Of a stretch of DNA of 64,000 nt, positions 1 through 10,123 are shown piece by piece (position 1 is the first letter of the stretch; each line of letters starts with the position of its first letter). Both the position numbers and the translations under genes were made by a program. Source of the DNA: Marinobacter sp. 2_MG-2023 (GTDB taxonomy: Bacteria; Pseudomonadota; Gammaproteobacteria; Pseudomonadales; Oleiphilaceae); the NCBI RefSeq assembly GCF_030546935.1, contig NZ_JAUOPH010000005.1:307944-371943 (forward strand). The letters run 5' to 3'. A model generated the notes under the pieces. The model saw only the letters and a program-made list of their open reading frames with translations. It was not told where the DNA came from and searched no databases.

Positions 1-19
1 ACAGAGAACGGAGCCAACG

Positions 20-1507
20 ATGAAATACAACGACCTGCGGGACTTCATTGACCAGTTGGAGAAACTGGGCGAACTGAAACGCATCTCAGTTGAAGTAGAC
101 CCCCACCTGGAAATGACCGAAATCTGCGACCGCACACTGCGGGCAGGTGGCCCTGCATTGTTGTTTGAAAATCCCAAAGGCTACGACATGCCAGTGCTTG
201 CGAACCTCTTCGGCACAACCAGAAGAGTGGCTCTGGGCATGGGGCAGGAAAACGTGACTGCGCTCCGGGACATTGGCAAATTGCTGGCCTATCTCAAAGA
301 GCCGGACCCCCCCAAAGGTTTTAAAGACGCTATCGAAAAATTACCGCTGATCCGGCAGGTAATGCGCATGAGCCCGAAAGTACTCAGGTCTGCGCCCTGC
401 CAGGAAGTGGTGATCGAAAAAGATCAGATCGATCTTTACCAGATTCCTGTGCAGCACTGCTGGCCCGGAGATGCAGGGCCGCTTGTAACCTGGCCGCTGG
501 TGATTACTCGCGGGCCTCATAAAGAACGCCAGAATCTTGGAATCTACCGTCAACAGTTGATTGGCCGTAACAGGCTGATCATGCGCTGGCTCAGCCATCG
601 CGGCGGAGCGCTGGATTTTCAGGAGTTTCAGAAAGCGAATCCCGGTAAACCCTATCCGGTAGCCGTAGCTCTGGGTGCAGACCCTGCAACGATTCTGGGG
701 GCGGTGACCCCGGTGCCTGATTCGTTGTCTGAGTATGCGTTTGCAGGGTTGCTCCGGGGCAGTCGCACCGAGTTGGTACAATGCGGTCTCAGTGATCTAC
801 AAGTGCCGGCCAGCGCCGAAATTGTGCTGGAAGGCTTTATTTATCCGGATGATATTGCGCCCGAAGGTCCGTTTGGGGATCACACCGGTTACTACAATGA
901 AGTGGACCAGTTCCCGGTGTTCACCGTTGAGCGAATCACCCATCGCAAAAATCCCATTTATCACAGCACCTATACTGGCAGGCCGCCAGATGAGCCGGCG
1001 ATCCTTGGTGTGGCGTTGAACGAAGTTTTTATCCCGATACTGCAGAAGCAGTTTCCTGAAATCGTGGATTTTTACCTCCCGCCAGAGGGCTGTTCGTATC
1101 GTCTTGCCGTGGTGACCATGAAAAAACAGTACCCGGGCCATGCCAAGCGGGTAATGATGGGCGTATGGTCTTTCCTGCGCCAGTTCATGTACACCAAGTT
1201 CGTGATTGTTACCGATGATGATGTGAATGCCCGCAACTGGGAAGATGTGATCTGGGCCATTACGACCCGAATGGATCCTGTACGCGACACCATGTTGGTA
1301 GAAAACACGCCAATCGATTACCTGGACTTTGCTTCGCCTGTATCCGGTCTGGGTTCCAAAATGGGAATGGACGCAACCAATAAATGGCCGGGTGAAACAA
1401 GCCGGGAGTGGGGCGAGCCGATTGCCATGACCGACGAAGTAAAGCAGCGGGTAGATGAGCTCTGGGGCAGCCTGGGGATTGAAAATCCGCCTGACCGCCC
1501 CGATTGA
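20..1507 (+). CDS. ubiD: 4-hydroxy-3-polyprenylbenzoate decarboxylase UbiD
   Basis: Decarboxylates the polyprenylated 4-hydroxybenzoate ring in ubiquinone synthesis, using the prenylated FMN made by UbiX. The 495-residue length is normal for bacterial UbiD. The family signature [11 protein letters not shown] is intact around residues 280-290, and the C-terminal [17 protein letters not shown] region is present. The ATG at 20 follows a GGAG at 10-13. The stop is one base before the start of the next gene, so the two are probably one transcript; the promoter lies outside the window. Identification is secure. Confidence 0.97.
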   Translation: MKYNDLRDFIDQLEKLGELKRISVEVDPHLEMTEICDRTLRAGGPALLFENPKGYDMPVLANLFGTTRRVALGMGQENVTALRDIGKLLAYLKEPDPPKGFKDAIEKLPLIRQVMRMSPKVLRSAPCQEVVIEKDQIDLYQIPVQHCWPGDAGPLVTWPLVITRGPHKERQNLGIYRQQLIGRNRLIMRWLSHRGGALDFQEFQKANPGKPYPVAVALGADPATILGAVTPVPDSLSEYAFAGLLRGSRTELVQCGLSDLQVPASAEIVLEGFIYPDDIAPEGPFGDHTGYYNEVDQFPVFTVERITHRKNPIYHSTYTGRPPDEPAILGVALNEVFIPILQKQFPEIVDFYLPPEGCSYRLAVVTMKKQYPGHAKRVMMGVWSFLRQFMYTKFVIVTDDDVNARNWEDVIWAITTRMDPVRDTMLVENTPIDYLDFASPVSGLGSKMGMDATNKWPGETSREWGEPIAMTDEVKQRVDELWGSLGIENPPDRPD

Positions 1508-1508
1508 T

Positions 1509-2513
1509 ATGGGCAGTGAGCCGCGGTGGGTAGGTTTGAAACCTTCCGGAATCCGTTATTCAGCAGGCATTAACGTAGATTTATTGAGTGCTGCTGCCGA
1601 TGCAGGTATTGCCGTTCCATTCGCTTGCAAAAATGGCGTGTGTGAGCTCTGCGAGGCGCGACTTCTTAGCGGCTCAGCTCTTAACACCCGAAACCAACAG
1701 ATGATTCCGGTCGGTGCGCGGTTGATGATGTGCAGAACCGTTGCGTGCGACCATCTTGAACTGGAGATAAGTGCCGTTATGGCAGCAGGAAAGAACCAGC
1801 CCCGAAAGTTCCAGGCAAACGTCGTGGATGTGCGATCTATCAGCCACGATGTGTATCGGGTTGAGCTTCAGCTGCCCCGTCGGCGCGAGCTGTCCTTTCA
1901 TGCGGGCCAGTATTTGTCGGTCATCCTGCCGGATGCTGAACCCTGTTACTTTTCTATCGCGAGCAGCCCCTCAGAGCAGAACATCGAATTACATATTCAG
2001 GCCTCTCCGGAATGGGTGTCAGCACAAAAAGTTATTGATGCGCTGACTTCCGGTGAAGCAGTCAGTCTGGAGTTGCCCCATGGCAAGGCATGCCTTGCCA
2101 GCGCGCCGGAAAAACCATTGTTGTTGATTGCGGCTGGTACCGGCTTTGCGCAGATGAAGAGTTTGGTGGAATATTTACGCGGTACGTCTTTTTCTCAGCC
2201 GGTCAAACTGTTCTGGGGCGTGCGGCGCCATGAAGATATGTATCTCAGGTCTATGGCTCGCCAGTGGGAGCAGGAATGGTCAGCATTTACGTTTCAGCCG
2301 GTAGTCGGCGATGACGAGGATAATGACTGGAGTGGGCACCACGACCAGCTTGTGCGGGCAGTACTGGCTACCGGAGCGGACTGGAAGAACGTGGAAGTAC
2401 ACGCCAGTGGCTCGCCAACCATGGTTTACACGCTGATGGATGCCTTGATAGAAGCCGGATTGCCTCCGGAAGGATTCTTCTCCGATGTGCTGGAATATGC
2501 ACCCCGGAGCTAG
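1509..2513 (+). CDS. 2Fe-2S ferredoxin-domain NAD(P)H-flavin oxidoreductase
   Basis: An electron-transfer flavoprotein of 334 residues in two parts. The N-terminal 2Fe-2S plant-type ferredoxin domain has the cluster motif CKNGVCELC plus a later cysteine in MMC. It is followed by a ferredoxin-reductase FAD domain (the YFSIASSP stretch resembles the RxYS-type flavin motif) and an NAD(P) domain (LLLIAAGTGFAQMKSL). Family members are often named CDP-6-deoxy-delta-3,4-glucoseen reductase, but no deoxysugar genes are nearby. The ATG at 1509 was chosen because it sits one base after the ubiD stop; an in-frame ATG at 1455 would overlap ubiD. Its link to UbiD is only positional, and the physiological substrate is unknown. 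Confidence 0.85.
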   Translation: MGSEPRWVGLKPSGIRYSAGINVDLLSAAADAGIAVPFACKNGVCELCEARLLSGSALNTRNQQMIPVGARLMMCRTVACDHLELEISAVMAAGKNQPRKFQANVVDVRSISHDVYRVELQLPRRRELSFHAGQYLSVILPDAEPCYFSIASSPSEQNIELHIQASPEWVSAQKVIDALTSGEAVSLELPHGKACLASAPEKPLLLIAAGTGFAQMKSLVEYLRGTSFSQPVKLFWGVRRHEDMYLRSMARQWEQEWSAFTFQPVVGDDEDNDWSGHHDQLVRAVLATGADWKNVEVHASGSPTMVYTLMDALIEAGLPPEGFFSDVLEYAPRS

Positions 2514-2519
2514 AATGAA

Positions 2520-2551
2520 ACAGGTGCCAGAACGCCCGTTCTGGCACCTGT
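2520..2551. terminator. Strong bidirectional hairpin between convergent genes
   Basis: A 15-bp perfect inverted repeat (left arm 2520-2534, right arm 2537-2551) with two central bases. It lies 7 bases after the flavin oxidoreductase stop and about 50 bases beyond the hemY stop on the other strand. There is no long T-run on either side, but the position between convergent genes makes a shared terminator likely. Confidence 0.7.
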
Positions 2552-2600
2552 ATTGGCCTGCCTTATTCTTTCAACTGAGTCTCGTGGTATTGTCCTGATT

Positions 2601-3842
2601 TCAGGCTTTGGGCATCGGGAGCCTTGGAAGCCCGTTATCATTTGCAAGCCCTTGCATCATCAGTTTGATACTCACTTCTTCGTCGCCCATGTGCGCGCTC
2701 AGGCGGCTCAGTTCCGCAAGAGCTTCCCGGCTGCGACGTAACTTCAGGCTGGTCTCGAAATACTCCCTGGCTTTTCCCCAGAGTTCATTGCGCAGGCTCA
2801 GTCGACCGAGTGCCAGAAGCAGTTCTGCATTGTTAGGGCGGTCTTTTAGCCACTGCTCGGCTGCAAGCAGTTGCTCGTCCGGTTTCTGCCCTTCAATCCG
2901 GCCATAAAGGTTGACCAGATCATCGCTCCAGTGATTGTGTAGAACTTTGCGCAACAGAGTTTCGGCCTGTGCCTCATCACCGAGATCGGCCAGCAAGCGC
3001 GCATAATCCGCGATGGTCTTCTCGTCTCTGCGCAGAAACCCTGGCAGTTCATCCCAAAGGCGGGTGAGCGGTTCCAGTGACGCTTCCGGGCTCTCTTTTT
3101 GTTGGCGCCGGCAGTCTTCAGCCGCCCTTTCAAGAAGGTTGTGCCAAACCTGCCTCTCAAGCTCGCCAAGCTCGGATTCCGGAAGCACGCTGCGCTTACG
3201 CAGTTCAGGCAGCAGTTTCGAAAGCTCCCGCCAGTCTTCAAGGCGAAGATAGGTGTTTTTAAGCAGCTTGAGTACAAAAGGGTGATGTGGCGATTGCTTG
3301 CGCAGGCGCACCAGTGTTGCCAGTGCCTGTTCAAGGCGGTTGCCGGCAAGCTGCAGTTGGGCCTGGGTGATGCCAACGGCCATATCAGACCCTGGTGTGC
3401 TTTCAAATGCTTTGCGGAGCAGCTCGTCCACGGCTTCGTGATCACCACACTCAGAAGCCGCTTGAGCCGCGGCAAGGTAGTTAATCAGAGGTGTGTCTGC
3501 GTTACCGGCTGCTGACGTCAGCATCTTGCGGGCTCTTGGCCAGTTGCCTTCTGCCAGTGCTAACAGGCCCTGAGTGGTGCGCCGCCTTGCCCGGCGTTCC
3601 TTGCCGCGGGACACCCAGCCGGCGATCAGCCCGGTGCCTTGTCGCATGCGGCGTATCAGATTGATGGATAGTACGATCAATGCAACCACTGCAATGAGCA
3701 GGGCAAGGCCTACCCAGAAGTTGGTTTCGATCAGGTAGTTGCCCAGGCTGATGCGTATGTATCCCAGGTCGTACTGCAGCCCGAGTGAGAGCCCGGTGCC
3801 GATTAACAGCGCAAACAGAACGATCAGAAGCAGGCGAATCAT
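2601..3842 (-). CDS. hemY: HemY-type TPR membrane protein
   Basis: Inner-membrane protein of 413 residues associated with the late porphyrin genes; its biochemical role is unsettled. It has two N-terminal hydrophobic helices (about 1-20 and 40-62) with a basic loop after them. A long alpha-helical TPR region fills the rest, with repeats such as AEQWLKDRPNNAELLLALG. It is not the protoporphyrinogen oxidase that shares the name. The start ATG at 3842 overlaps the hemX stop by four bases (ATGA), placing it last in the hemC-hemD-hemX-hemY operon. Confidence 0.93.
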   Translation of the reverse strand: MIRLLLIVLFALLIGTGLSLGLQYDLGYIRISLGNYLIETNFWVGLALLIAVVALIVLSINLIRRMRQGTGLIAGWVSRGKERRARRRTTQGLLALAEGNWPRARKMLTSAAGNADTPLINYLAAAQAASECGDHEAVDELLRKAFESTPGSDMAVGITQAQLQLAGNRLEQALATLVRLRKQSPHHPFVLKLLKNTYLRLEDWRELSKLLPELRKRSVLPESELGELERQVWHNLLERAAEDCRRQQKESPEASLEPLTRLWDELPGFLRRDEKTIADYARLLADLGDEAQAETLLRKVLHNHWSDDLVNLYGRIEGQKPDEQLLAAEQWLKDRPNNAELLLALGRLSLRNELWGKAREYFETSLKLRRSREALAELSRLSAHMGDEEVSIKLMMQGLANDNGLPRLPMPKA

Positions 3843-4930
3843 GAATCATCGCCTCCATTGTCGTTGTTCAGGCGGCCTGCAAGTCGTTGTTTGAGCAGTT
3901 CCAGAGATTTGCTGATGTCTGGTAATTCCGGTGCGACATTGCGTGTTGCGAGCTCTGCAAGTGTGCTGCTTAGCGCGCTCACCCGTGGATTGCTTGCGTC
4001 ATACCAGTCGTCAACAGCGGCCTGCGCCTTGACCAGAGCACGCTCATACAATGGCTGATTACCTCTGAGCACGGCCATTTCTGCTTCTTCCAGCATCAGT
4101 TGCAGGTTCAGTCGCGCGTAGGCGCTTTGATCCGGTGATAGCAGAGGCTTGACCGATTCATCCAGGCGACGAACCACAACCACCTGCATCAATGTGGATT
4201 TGAACTTTGTCCAGCCTCTGGCGAATATGCCGGGTTCTCCGCCTTCCCCGGGATCTGCATCAGACTGGCCGTTGCCGACAAATCCTGGAGCCTGCTCGCT
4301 GATAAGGGCCTGATCGGTCAGCTGGTGTACGCTGTCGATGGCGGCCTCAAGGGTGAGGTAAAGGCCGGTTCTGTCGACACCGGTTATGCCTCTGAGCGCC
4401 AGGATTTCCCGTGCCAGTTGCTGGCGCACCGGGTACACACCTATATCGTCTGATTCGGTTAATACCTCGTCAGTGGCTTCAAGCGCGGAAAGAGCACCGC
4501 GAATGTCTTTTTCAATCAGCAGTCGCTGGTTAGCAATGCGCAGCAGGTACTCGGCTTCGGCCAGCAGCCAGTCAGTACGGGTACGGTTGCCGGCTTCCAA
4601 AAGTTCGCGGGCGTTGTGATCAATCTGTCGCTGCTGGGTGGCGATCAATTCCCTTTGGGAGGTCAGTTTGTCTTCCAGGGACTGTAGACGCTGGCCTTGT
4701 TGGCTGCCACGGTCACCGTAGAGGTTTTCAAGCTGGGCAGTATCCTGCTTCAGACTCTCCAGCGATTGCATCGTAGTTTGGTGAACGTTCCATTGCTGCC
4801 AGTTCCAGAAGGCCAGCGCAGCAACACTGATGAGTGCAATGATAGCAATAACCCAGACCGGCCAGACTTTCTGCCGGGTGGGTTGTTCTTTCGCAATTGG
4901 GGCGGGTAGTTGTTTCGTTGTATCAGTCAC
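3839..4930 (-). CDS. hemX: HemX family membrane protein
   Basis: A 363-residue bitopic inner-membrane protein of the HemX family. A short cytoplasmic N-terminus is followed by one transmembrane helix (VWVIAIIALISVAALAFW). A coiled coil comes next (about 50-110, rich in Q, L and E), then a helical periplasmic domain. Family members are often annotated as uroporphyrinogen-III methyltransferase, but no SAM-binding methylase motif is visible, so that name is doubtful. The GTG at 4930 was chosen because AAGGA lies at good spacing and the hemD stop is only eight bases upstream. Longer in-frame readings would run into hemD. Confidence 0.9.
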   Translation of the reverse strand: MTDTTKQLPAPIAKEQPTRQKVWPVWVIAIIALISVAALAFWNWQQWNVHQTTMQSLESLKQDTAQLENLYGDRGSQQGQRLQSLEDKLTSQRELIATQQRQIDHNARELLEAGNRTRTDWLLAEAEYLLRIANQRLLIEKDIRGALSALEATDEVLTESDDIGVYPVRQQLAREILALRGITGVDRTGLYLTLEAAIDSVHQLTDQALISEQAPGFVGNGQSDADPGEGGEPGIFARGWTKFKSTLMQVVVVRRLDESVKPLLSPDQSAYARLNLQLMLEEAEMAVLRGNQPLYERALVKAQAAVDDWYDASNPRVSALSSTLAELATRNVAPELPDISKSLELLKQRLAGRLNNDNGGDDS

Positions 4931-4938
4931 GGGCGTCC

Positions 4939-5751
4939 TTACTTGGCTTTTCCGGAGCCACCGTCCTGGCCTGCCAGTTGTTCTGTGACAGCGGCCACGA
5001 TGTCTTTGTCGGCAAGGCTTCCTGGTATGCACGGAGCGTTAAATCCCGCTGCGCGAGCCTGATCGGCGATACGCCGGGCGGGCACAATAACGGAACTATC
5101 GTATAGATTATGGCTGCAATTCGCACTTAGTGCGATGAGATTGTTCAGGGTCTCTCCAGAGAGCGCGATAATAGCCTCTGGCGCAAACTGATCCAGGGCC
5201 CTCTGGACCTGTGTTGCGGAGTAATCCGGACAGAATCGCCGATACAGGGGCATAGGGGTAACTCGGGCGCCTCGTGCTTCCAGCGTTTTACGGATTAACT
5301 CCCGCCCCTCCTCGCCCCGGGCCACCAACACCCGCTCTCCGTTCAACTCAGCGAGGGAGGGCAGCTTTAGCAGGGCTTCACTGGTCCAGCCCTCTTCAGG
5401 CTTGCGAGGTTTTAACCCATGTTCCGCAAGGACTTTTGCAGTGCCGGCTCCTACGCCGTACCAGTTCAACCCCATGGGAAGCTGGGGCCACCAGATGTCC
5501 AGCTCTTCCAGTAGAAGCCTTGCCGCGTAAGGGCTGACAGCAATAATATGAGTGAATTCATCCAGGCTGAGAATGGTGCTTCGGCGTTCCGGCGTCTCGG
5601 CCAGCGGCTCTCTTTCTAATAGAGGAAATACGAGCGCCTCTGCGCCGGCAACCTGGAATTGCCGGGCCAGCCGTGATGCTTCAGGCTCGGGCCGACAGAT
5701 CAGAACCCGTCGGCCGGCCAGGCTGGTTGGGTCAGTGCGGGGTATGACCAT
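4939..5751 (-). CDS. hemD: Uroporphyrinogen-III synthase
   Basis: Cyclises hydroxymethylbilane with inversion of ring D to give uroporphyrinogen III, the branch point to heme, siroheme and cobalamin. The product is 270 residues. The N-terminus ([16 protein letters not shown]) and the C-terminal [10 protein letters not shown] / [14 protein letters not shown] blocks fit the family, which is otherwise poorly conserved. The ATG at 5751 lies inside the 3' end of hemC (20-base overlap), which suggests translational coupling. The longer open frame upstream is the hemC shadow. Confidence 0.93.
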   Translation of the reverse strand: MVIPRTDPTSLAGRRVLICRPEPEASRLARQFQVAGAEALVFPLLEREPLAETPERRSTILSLDEFTHIIAVSPYAARLLLEELDIWWPQLPMGLNWYGVGAGTAKVLAEHGLKPRKPEEGWTSEALLKLPSLAELNGERVLVARGEEGRELIRKTLEARGARVTPMPLYRRFCPDYSATQVQRALDQFAPEAIIALSGETLNNLIALSANCSHNLYDSSVIVPARRIADQARAAGFNAPCIPGSLADKDIVAAVTEQLAGQDGGSGKAK

Positions 5752-6673
5752 AGATTTCGGCCAGTATTTTGTCTGCTCCCATGGCGAGAAGCTCTTCTGC
5801 CAGCTCACGTCCCAGGCGCTCACCTTCGGCTCTGGGAGCACGGCCTTCGACACGGAGAAGCTGTGTACCATCAACCGCACCTACCAGCCCACGCAGCCAA
5901 ACGGTTTTGTCATCTTCCAGTAGTGCATAGGCTGCGATAGGTACCTGGCAGCCGCCTTCCAGGCGACGGTTAAGAGCCCGCTCTGATTTTACGCGATCGG
6001 CCGTGTCGGGATGATTCAGCGGTGCAAGCATGGCACGCAGCTCGTCATCATTGAGACGGCACTCAATGCCGAGAGCTCCCTGGCCAACGGCAGGCAGGGA
6101 AACAGTGTCTGGCATGGAGTAGCGGATACGGTCGTGAAAGCCCAGACGCTTCAGGCCGGAACTCGCCAGAACGATTGCGTCGTAGTCGCCGGCATCGAGC
6201 TTGGCCAGGCGAGTGTTCACGTTGCCGCGCAGGACCCGGATTTCCAGGTCCGGCCGGTAGGCGCGAAGCTGTGACTCCCGGCGCAGGCTCGCTGTGCCCA
6301 CGATAGAGCCTTCGGGGAGGGCATCGACGTTATCGTAATGGTTGCTGACGAATGCATCTGTCGGATCTTCCCGTTCGCAGATAGCAACCAGGCCCAGACC
6401 CTCGGGAAACTCCATGGGCACGTCTTTCATGGAGTGAACCGCCAGGTCAGCACGACCATCGAGCATGGCTTCTTCCAGCTCTTTTACAAACAGGCCTTTG
6501 CCGCCGATTTTGGCCAGAGGCACATCGAGAATCTTGTCGCCCTGGGTTTTAATCTTGACCAACTCCACAATCACGTTGTCGTGGAGCCGTTCGAGTTCGG
6601 CTTTGATGAATTCTGCCTGCCATAACGCCAGGGCGCTGCTGCGGGTTGCGACACGAAGGGTTCGTTTGGACAT
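5732..6673 (-). CDS. hemC: Porphobilinogen deaminase (hydroxymethylbilane synthase)
   Basis: Polymerises four porphobilinogens to hydroxymethylbilane. The 313-residue protein shows the N-terminal [14 protein letters not shown] motif. It also has the dipyrromethane cofactor cysteine in the [13 protein letters not shown] context, and the active-site block [14 protein letters not shown]. An ATG at 6673 is taken as the start; a GTG three codons earlier (6682) is an alternative. It is the first gene of hemC-hemD-hemX-hemY and lies about 120 bases downstream of algR on the same strand. That spacer has a small hairpin (6767-6783) without a clear T-run. Confidence 0.97.
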   Translation of the reverse strand: MSKRTLRVATRSSALALWQAEFIKAELERLHDNVIVELVKIKTQGDKILDVPLAKIGGKGLFVKELEEAMLDGRADLAVHSMKDVPMEFPEGLGLVAICEREDPTDAFVSNHYDNVDALPEGSIVGTASLRRESQLRAYRPDLEIRVLRGNVNTRLAKLDAGDYDAIVLASSGLKRLGFHDRIRYSMPDTVSLPAVGQGALGIECRLNDDELRAMLAPLNHPDTADRVKSERALNRRLEGGCQVPIAAYALLEDDKTVWLRGLVGAVDGTQLLRVEGRAPRAEGERLGRELAEELLAMGADKILAEIYGHTPH

Positions 6674-6793
6674 GGTGCTCACTGTCAGTTCTGAAAAATG
6701 TTCGCCAAGGTTACCTCGTGGCGTCGAAAAAGTCCCGTAGGTGCTTGCTCTACATCGCCTGCAGCTGCAAGGTCTCGCCTTGCTTCGCGATAC

Positions 6794-7564
6794 CTAGCCT
6801 GGCAGCTGACCCTGAAGCCATTGGCGCACGTTGCTTGCATGCCGGCGGCTTACTTGAAGCTCACCAAGATCGTCTCTCAGCGCCACCAGGTTGTGGCCTT
6901 CCGCTGTGCGTTTTAACGCTTGAATAAAACGAACACCGACCAGGGTGTTGCGGTGAATCCGGAGTAACTGGCGCGGATAGGCATTTTCCAGTTCTTTCAG
7001 GGTGTAGTCGGATACGGCTTCGCCACGGGAATGATGAATGGTTACGTATTTCTGATCCGCCTGGCAATAGCGGATCCCGGCTATATCGATTAGCTCGGTT
7101 CCCCTGTGGCTGCGCACCGCCAGCTGCTCGCTTTCTGCATCATCCCGGCTTGCGCTGTTATCAGGTAGTTCGTTGGACAGTGCTTGCAGTTGCACCCTGT
7201 TGACTCTCCCCGCTCTGGCAAGCGCCTCTTCAAGCGCCTGCTTGCGCACAGGCTTCAGCAAGTAGGCTAAAGCCTGCACATCGAAAGCCTGAATTGCGTA
7301 GCTGTCATACGCCGTGCAGAAAATGATAGCCGGCGGGGTGCTGAGCTTGTTGAGATGTGCGGCGACTTCCATGCCGTCAAGGCCGGGCATGCGGATGTCG
7401 AGTAGCAGTATATCCGGTTGCAGCTCTGCTACCCGGGCAAGCGCTGCATTGCCATCTTCGGCTTCACCGCAAACCTGGTAGTCCGGTAAATCCTCGGCCA
7501 GCCGACGTAGGCGGCCGCGGGCGAGAGGTTCGTCGTCAACAATCAGAATTTTTTGTTTTGTCAT
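6794..7564 (-). CDS. algR: LytTR-family response regulator AlgR
   Basis: A 256-residue transcription factor with an N-terminal receiver domain (residues 1-120). It has the acidic pair DDE at 10-12, the phosphoacceptor Asp56 in LLLDIRMPG, and the conserved Lys in LLKPVRK. A C-terminal LytTR DNA-binding domain follows (about 145-250, with RIHRNTLVGVRFI). In Pseudomonas, AlgR with AlgZ controls type IV pili, alginate and virulence genes. The start overlaps the algZ stop by four bases. The pilT fragment at the right edge shows that this genome has twitching motility genes. Confidence 0.93.
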   Translation of the reverse strand: MTKQKILIVDDEPLARGRLRRLAEDLPDYQVCGEAEDGNAALARVAELQPDILLLDIRMPGLDGMEVAAHLNKLSTPPAIIFCTAYDSYAIQAFDVQALAYLLKPVRKQALEEALARAGRVNRVQLQALSNELPDNSASRDDAESEQLAVRSHRGTELIDIAGIRYCQADQKYVTIHHSRGEAVSDYTLKELENAYPRQLLRIHRNTLVGVRFIQALKRTAEGHNLVALRDDLGELQVSRRHASNVRQWLQGQLPG

Positions 7565-8544
7565 GGTTGCTGTGTGGTTTTGGGCAGCCTCAGGGTAACC
7601 GTGTAAACGTCTCCCTGGTGGCTATGTTTGAGAATGGCCGGCTCCCCGAAAATGGCTTGCAGTCGTGCCTGTATGTTGCTCAGAGCCATGCGGTTGCCGT
7701 TGTGCGGGTTTCCATTGCCATCCGGTTTCGGGTTTTGTACCAGCAGGTACACAAAGTTGCCCCGTGCTTCCGCCTCAATGCGCACCGTACCACCCTCCGG
7801 ACGGGGTTGTATGCCATGATACACCGCGTTCTCTACCAGCGGCTGCAGGGTTAGTGGCGGAATGGCCTGGCGCCCGACCCCTTCTGCAATTTGCCATTCC
7901 AGCTTCAGGCGCGGTCCGAGTCGCAGGGCTTCGATGGCGAGGTAGCGCTGGCAAAGTTCAAGCTCCTTTTCCAGCGGGATGAGCTGGTCACCCGTGCGCA
8001 GGCTCGCACGAAAGAGTTCGGATAAGTCCAGCACAGCCTCTTCGGCCTGCTCCGGGTCTATGGCAATAAGGCTGGCGATGGTGTTCATGCTGTTAAAAAG
8101 GAAATGCGGCTGTATTCGGGCCTGCAACGCCGCCAGGTGCGCCTGCATTTCCGCTTCACGTTGCTGTTGCCATTGGTGTTGTATGTAAAAATAGCGGAGT
8201 ATTATTAATACGATCAGCAGGGCCAGTAGCAGCTTTTTGGCAATCGCTTGCCAGTCGATGATCCCCGGCTGAGGGTTCAGAACATTGTCGGCAAACAGGC
8301 TGAAGGCGAGTACATCCAGCAGCACAATGGTTACGATTGCAAGGGTTGCGCGGGGCACGGATATGCGGGCCAGCCGTTGCCTTAGCAGGCAGATAAGCGC
8401 AGCGCTCGTGAGGGTAGTCCATTGCACAAACAGCGACAGGAGCGCGAAATAATTCCAGTCGATCCAGCCGTCGCTGGCCTGAACGATCGCCAGTACCAGT
8501 ACCAGCAACTCGCTGGTGATCAACAGCATGAAAACGGATCGCAC
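7561..8544 (-). CDS. algZ: AlgZ/FimS-type sensor histidine kinase
   Basis: Membrane sensor of the LytS/YehU class: several N-terminal transmembrane helices followed by a His_kinase domain. The phosphoacceptor block is RIQPHFLFNSMNTIASLI, and the C-terminal ATPase has PPLTLQPLVENAVYHGI. It is the cognate partner of AlgR, with which it overlaps by four bases. The coordinates use the first conventional start (GTG at 8544). The reading frame stays open to 8647, and the upstream codons spell EFFVPDLCRVRSVF, which looks like the real family N-terminus, so translation probably starts near 8628 at a non-canonical codon (see findings). Confidence 0.88.
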   Translation of the reverse strand: MRSVFMLLITSELLVLVLAIVQASDGWIDWNYFALLSLFVQWTTLTSAALICLLRQRLARISVPRATLAIVTIVLLDVLAFSLFADNVLNPQPGIIDWQAIAKKLLLALLIVLIILRYFYIQHQWQQQREAEMQAHLAALQARIQPHFLFNSMNTIASLIAIDPEQAEEAVLDLSELFRASLRTGDQLIPLEKELELCQRYLAIEALRLGPRLKLEWQIAEGVGRQAIPPLTLQPLVENAVYHGIQPRPEGGTVRIEAEARGNFVYLLVQNPKPDGNGNPHNGNRMALSNIQARLQAIFGEPAILKHSHQGDVYTVTLRLPKTTQQP

Positions 8545-8627
8545 CCGGCACAGGTCCGGTACGAAGAATTCCTGAGTGATGACTGTTTTGTCCCCGCGCA
8601 GGGGAGTCTCTTTTGTACGGGTCAGAA

Positions 8628-8636
8628 TGCTATACT
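8628..8636 (+). promoter_or_regulatory. Extended -10 promoter element for argH
   Basis: TGCTATACT is a good extended -10 (TG-N-TATACT) about 78 bases before the argH ATG. No convincing -35 hexamer sits at normal spacing, as is usual for extended -10 promoters. The complement of the same bases (GGGAGTATAGC) doubles as a possible Shine-Dalgarno for algZ on the other strand. Confidence 0.5.
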
Positions 8637-8713
8637 CCCGCCACGTTCAATATACCCTTAATATACCAAGTTCCCGCCAGATAATGCCGGGCTGCCAGCA
8701 GGAAAGATAGACC

Positions 8714-10123
8714 ATGACGGATCAGAAAAAACCTGACCAGGCCACAACCTCAGAAAAACCCTGGGGCGGACGCTTCAGCGAACCCACAGATGCATTCGTG
8801 GAGCGTTTCACCGCTTCCGTAGGGTTTGATCAGCGTTTGTATCACCACGACATCACTGGCTCCATTGCCCACGCGACCATGCTCGCCGAGGTTGGTGTTC
8901 TGACAGTGGAAGAACGAGATAGCATCATCGATGGCCTGAAGGGCGTAAAGGCAGACATCGAAGCGGGGCGCTTTGATTGGTCTGTCAGTCTTGAAGACGT
9001 TCACATGAACATAGAAGCCCAGCTGACCAACCGTATTGGCATTACCGGCAAGAAACTGCACACCGGCCGCAGCCGTAATGACCAGGTAGCAACCGATATC
9101 CGCTTGTACCTGCGCGACGAGATCGATGTGATCGCCGAAGAACTTCGGCGCCTGCAATCTGGTCTGCTGGAGCTTGCTGAGCGCGAAGCCGATACCATCA
9201 TGCCCGGGTTTACTCATCTCCAGACCGCACAGCCGGTCACTTTTGGTCACCACCTTCTGGCCTGGTATGAGATGCTGGTTCGCGATGCCGAGCGTCTGCA
9301 GGACTGTCGTAAACGGGTGAACGTGATGCCGTTGGGTGCGGCAGCCCTGGCCGGCACTACCTATCCCATCGACCGGGCCATGACGGCCAGCCTGTTGGGT
9401 TTTGACAGGCCCTCTGAGAACTCACTGGATTCAGTCAGTGACCGGGATTTCGCTATTGAATTCTGCAGCTTTTCGGCGTTGCTGATGACGCATATGTCAC
9501 GCTTCAGTGAGGAGTTGGTGTTGTGGGCTTCGGCACAGTTTGATTTTATTGACCTGCCGGATCGCTTTTGCACCGGTTCTTCGATTATGCCGCAGAAAAA
9601 GAACCCGGATGTGCCTGAGCTTGTTCGAGGCAAAACCGGGCGGGTGACCGGTCACCTGATGTCCTTGCTTATGCTGATGAAAAGCCAGCCACTGGCCTAT
9701 AACAAGGATAACCAGGAGGACAAAGAGCCTCTTTTCGACACGGTCGACACCATCAAAGGCTGCCTGAAAGCATACGCCGACATGGTTCCGGCTATTCGAG
9801 CCAAGGCCGATAACATGCGCGTGGCGGCCAAGCGCGGTTTCTCGACAGCGACGGACCTGGCGGACTATCTGGTCAAGAAGGGCATGCCGTTCCGCGATGC
9901 CCATGAAGTTGTGGGTAAGGCCGTTGCTTTCGGTGTCGCCGAAGAGCGCGACCTTTCAGACATGACGATCGAAGAGCTGAAGCGCTTCTCTGATACAATC
10001 AATGACGATGTGTTTGACGTGCTGACCCTCGAGGGCTCGGTTCAGGCCCGCGACCATCTTGGTGGTACGGCTCCCGCCCAGGTACGGGCGGCCGTGGCCC
10101 GAGCGCGTAAGTTGTTGGGTTAG
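8714..10123 (+). CDS. argH: Argininosuccinate lyase
   Basis: Splits argininosuccinate into arginine and fumarate, the last step of arginine synthesis. The protein is 469 residues. The fumarase/aspartase superfamily signature [12 protein letters not shown] is complete, with the conserved blocks [11 protein letters not shown] and [11 protein letters not shown]. The ATG at 8714 has GGAAAG eight bases upstream. It is divergent from algZ and converges with the GGDEF/EAL gene, overlapping its end by four bases. Confidence 0.98.
   Translation: MTDQKKPDQATTSEKPWGGRFSEPTDAFVERFTASVGFDQRLYHHDITGSIAHATMLAEVGVLTVEERDSIIDGLKGVKADIEAGRFDWSVSLEDVHMNIEAQLTNRIGITGKKLHTGRSRNDQVATDIRLYLRDEIDVIAEELRRLQSGLLELAEREADTIMPGFTHLQTAQPVTFGHHLLAWYEMLVRDAERLQDCRKRVNVMPLGAAALAGTTYPIDRAMTASLLGFDRPSENSLDSVSDRDFAIEFCSFSALLMTHMSRFSEELVLWASAQFDFIDLPDRFCTGSSIMPQKKNPDVPELVRGKTGRVTGHLMSLLMLMKSQPLAYNKDNQEDKEPLFDTVDTIKGCLKAYADMVPAIRAKADNMRVAAKRGFSTATDLADYLVKKGMPFRDAHEVVGKAVAFGVAEERDLSDMTIEELKRFSDTINDDVFDVLTLEGSVQARDHLGGTAPAQVRAAVARARKLLG

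Noticed and set aside
2846..3475. 209-codon minus-strand frame overlapping hemY
   Set aside because: Other-frame shadow of hemY with no domain features.
6767..6783. GCAAGG/CCTTGC hairpin between algR and hemC
   Set aside because: Short stem without a T-run; not enough to call a terminator.
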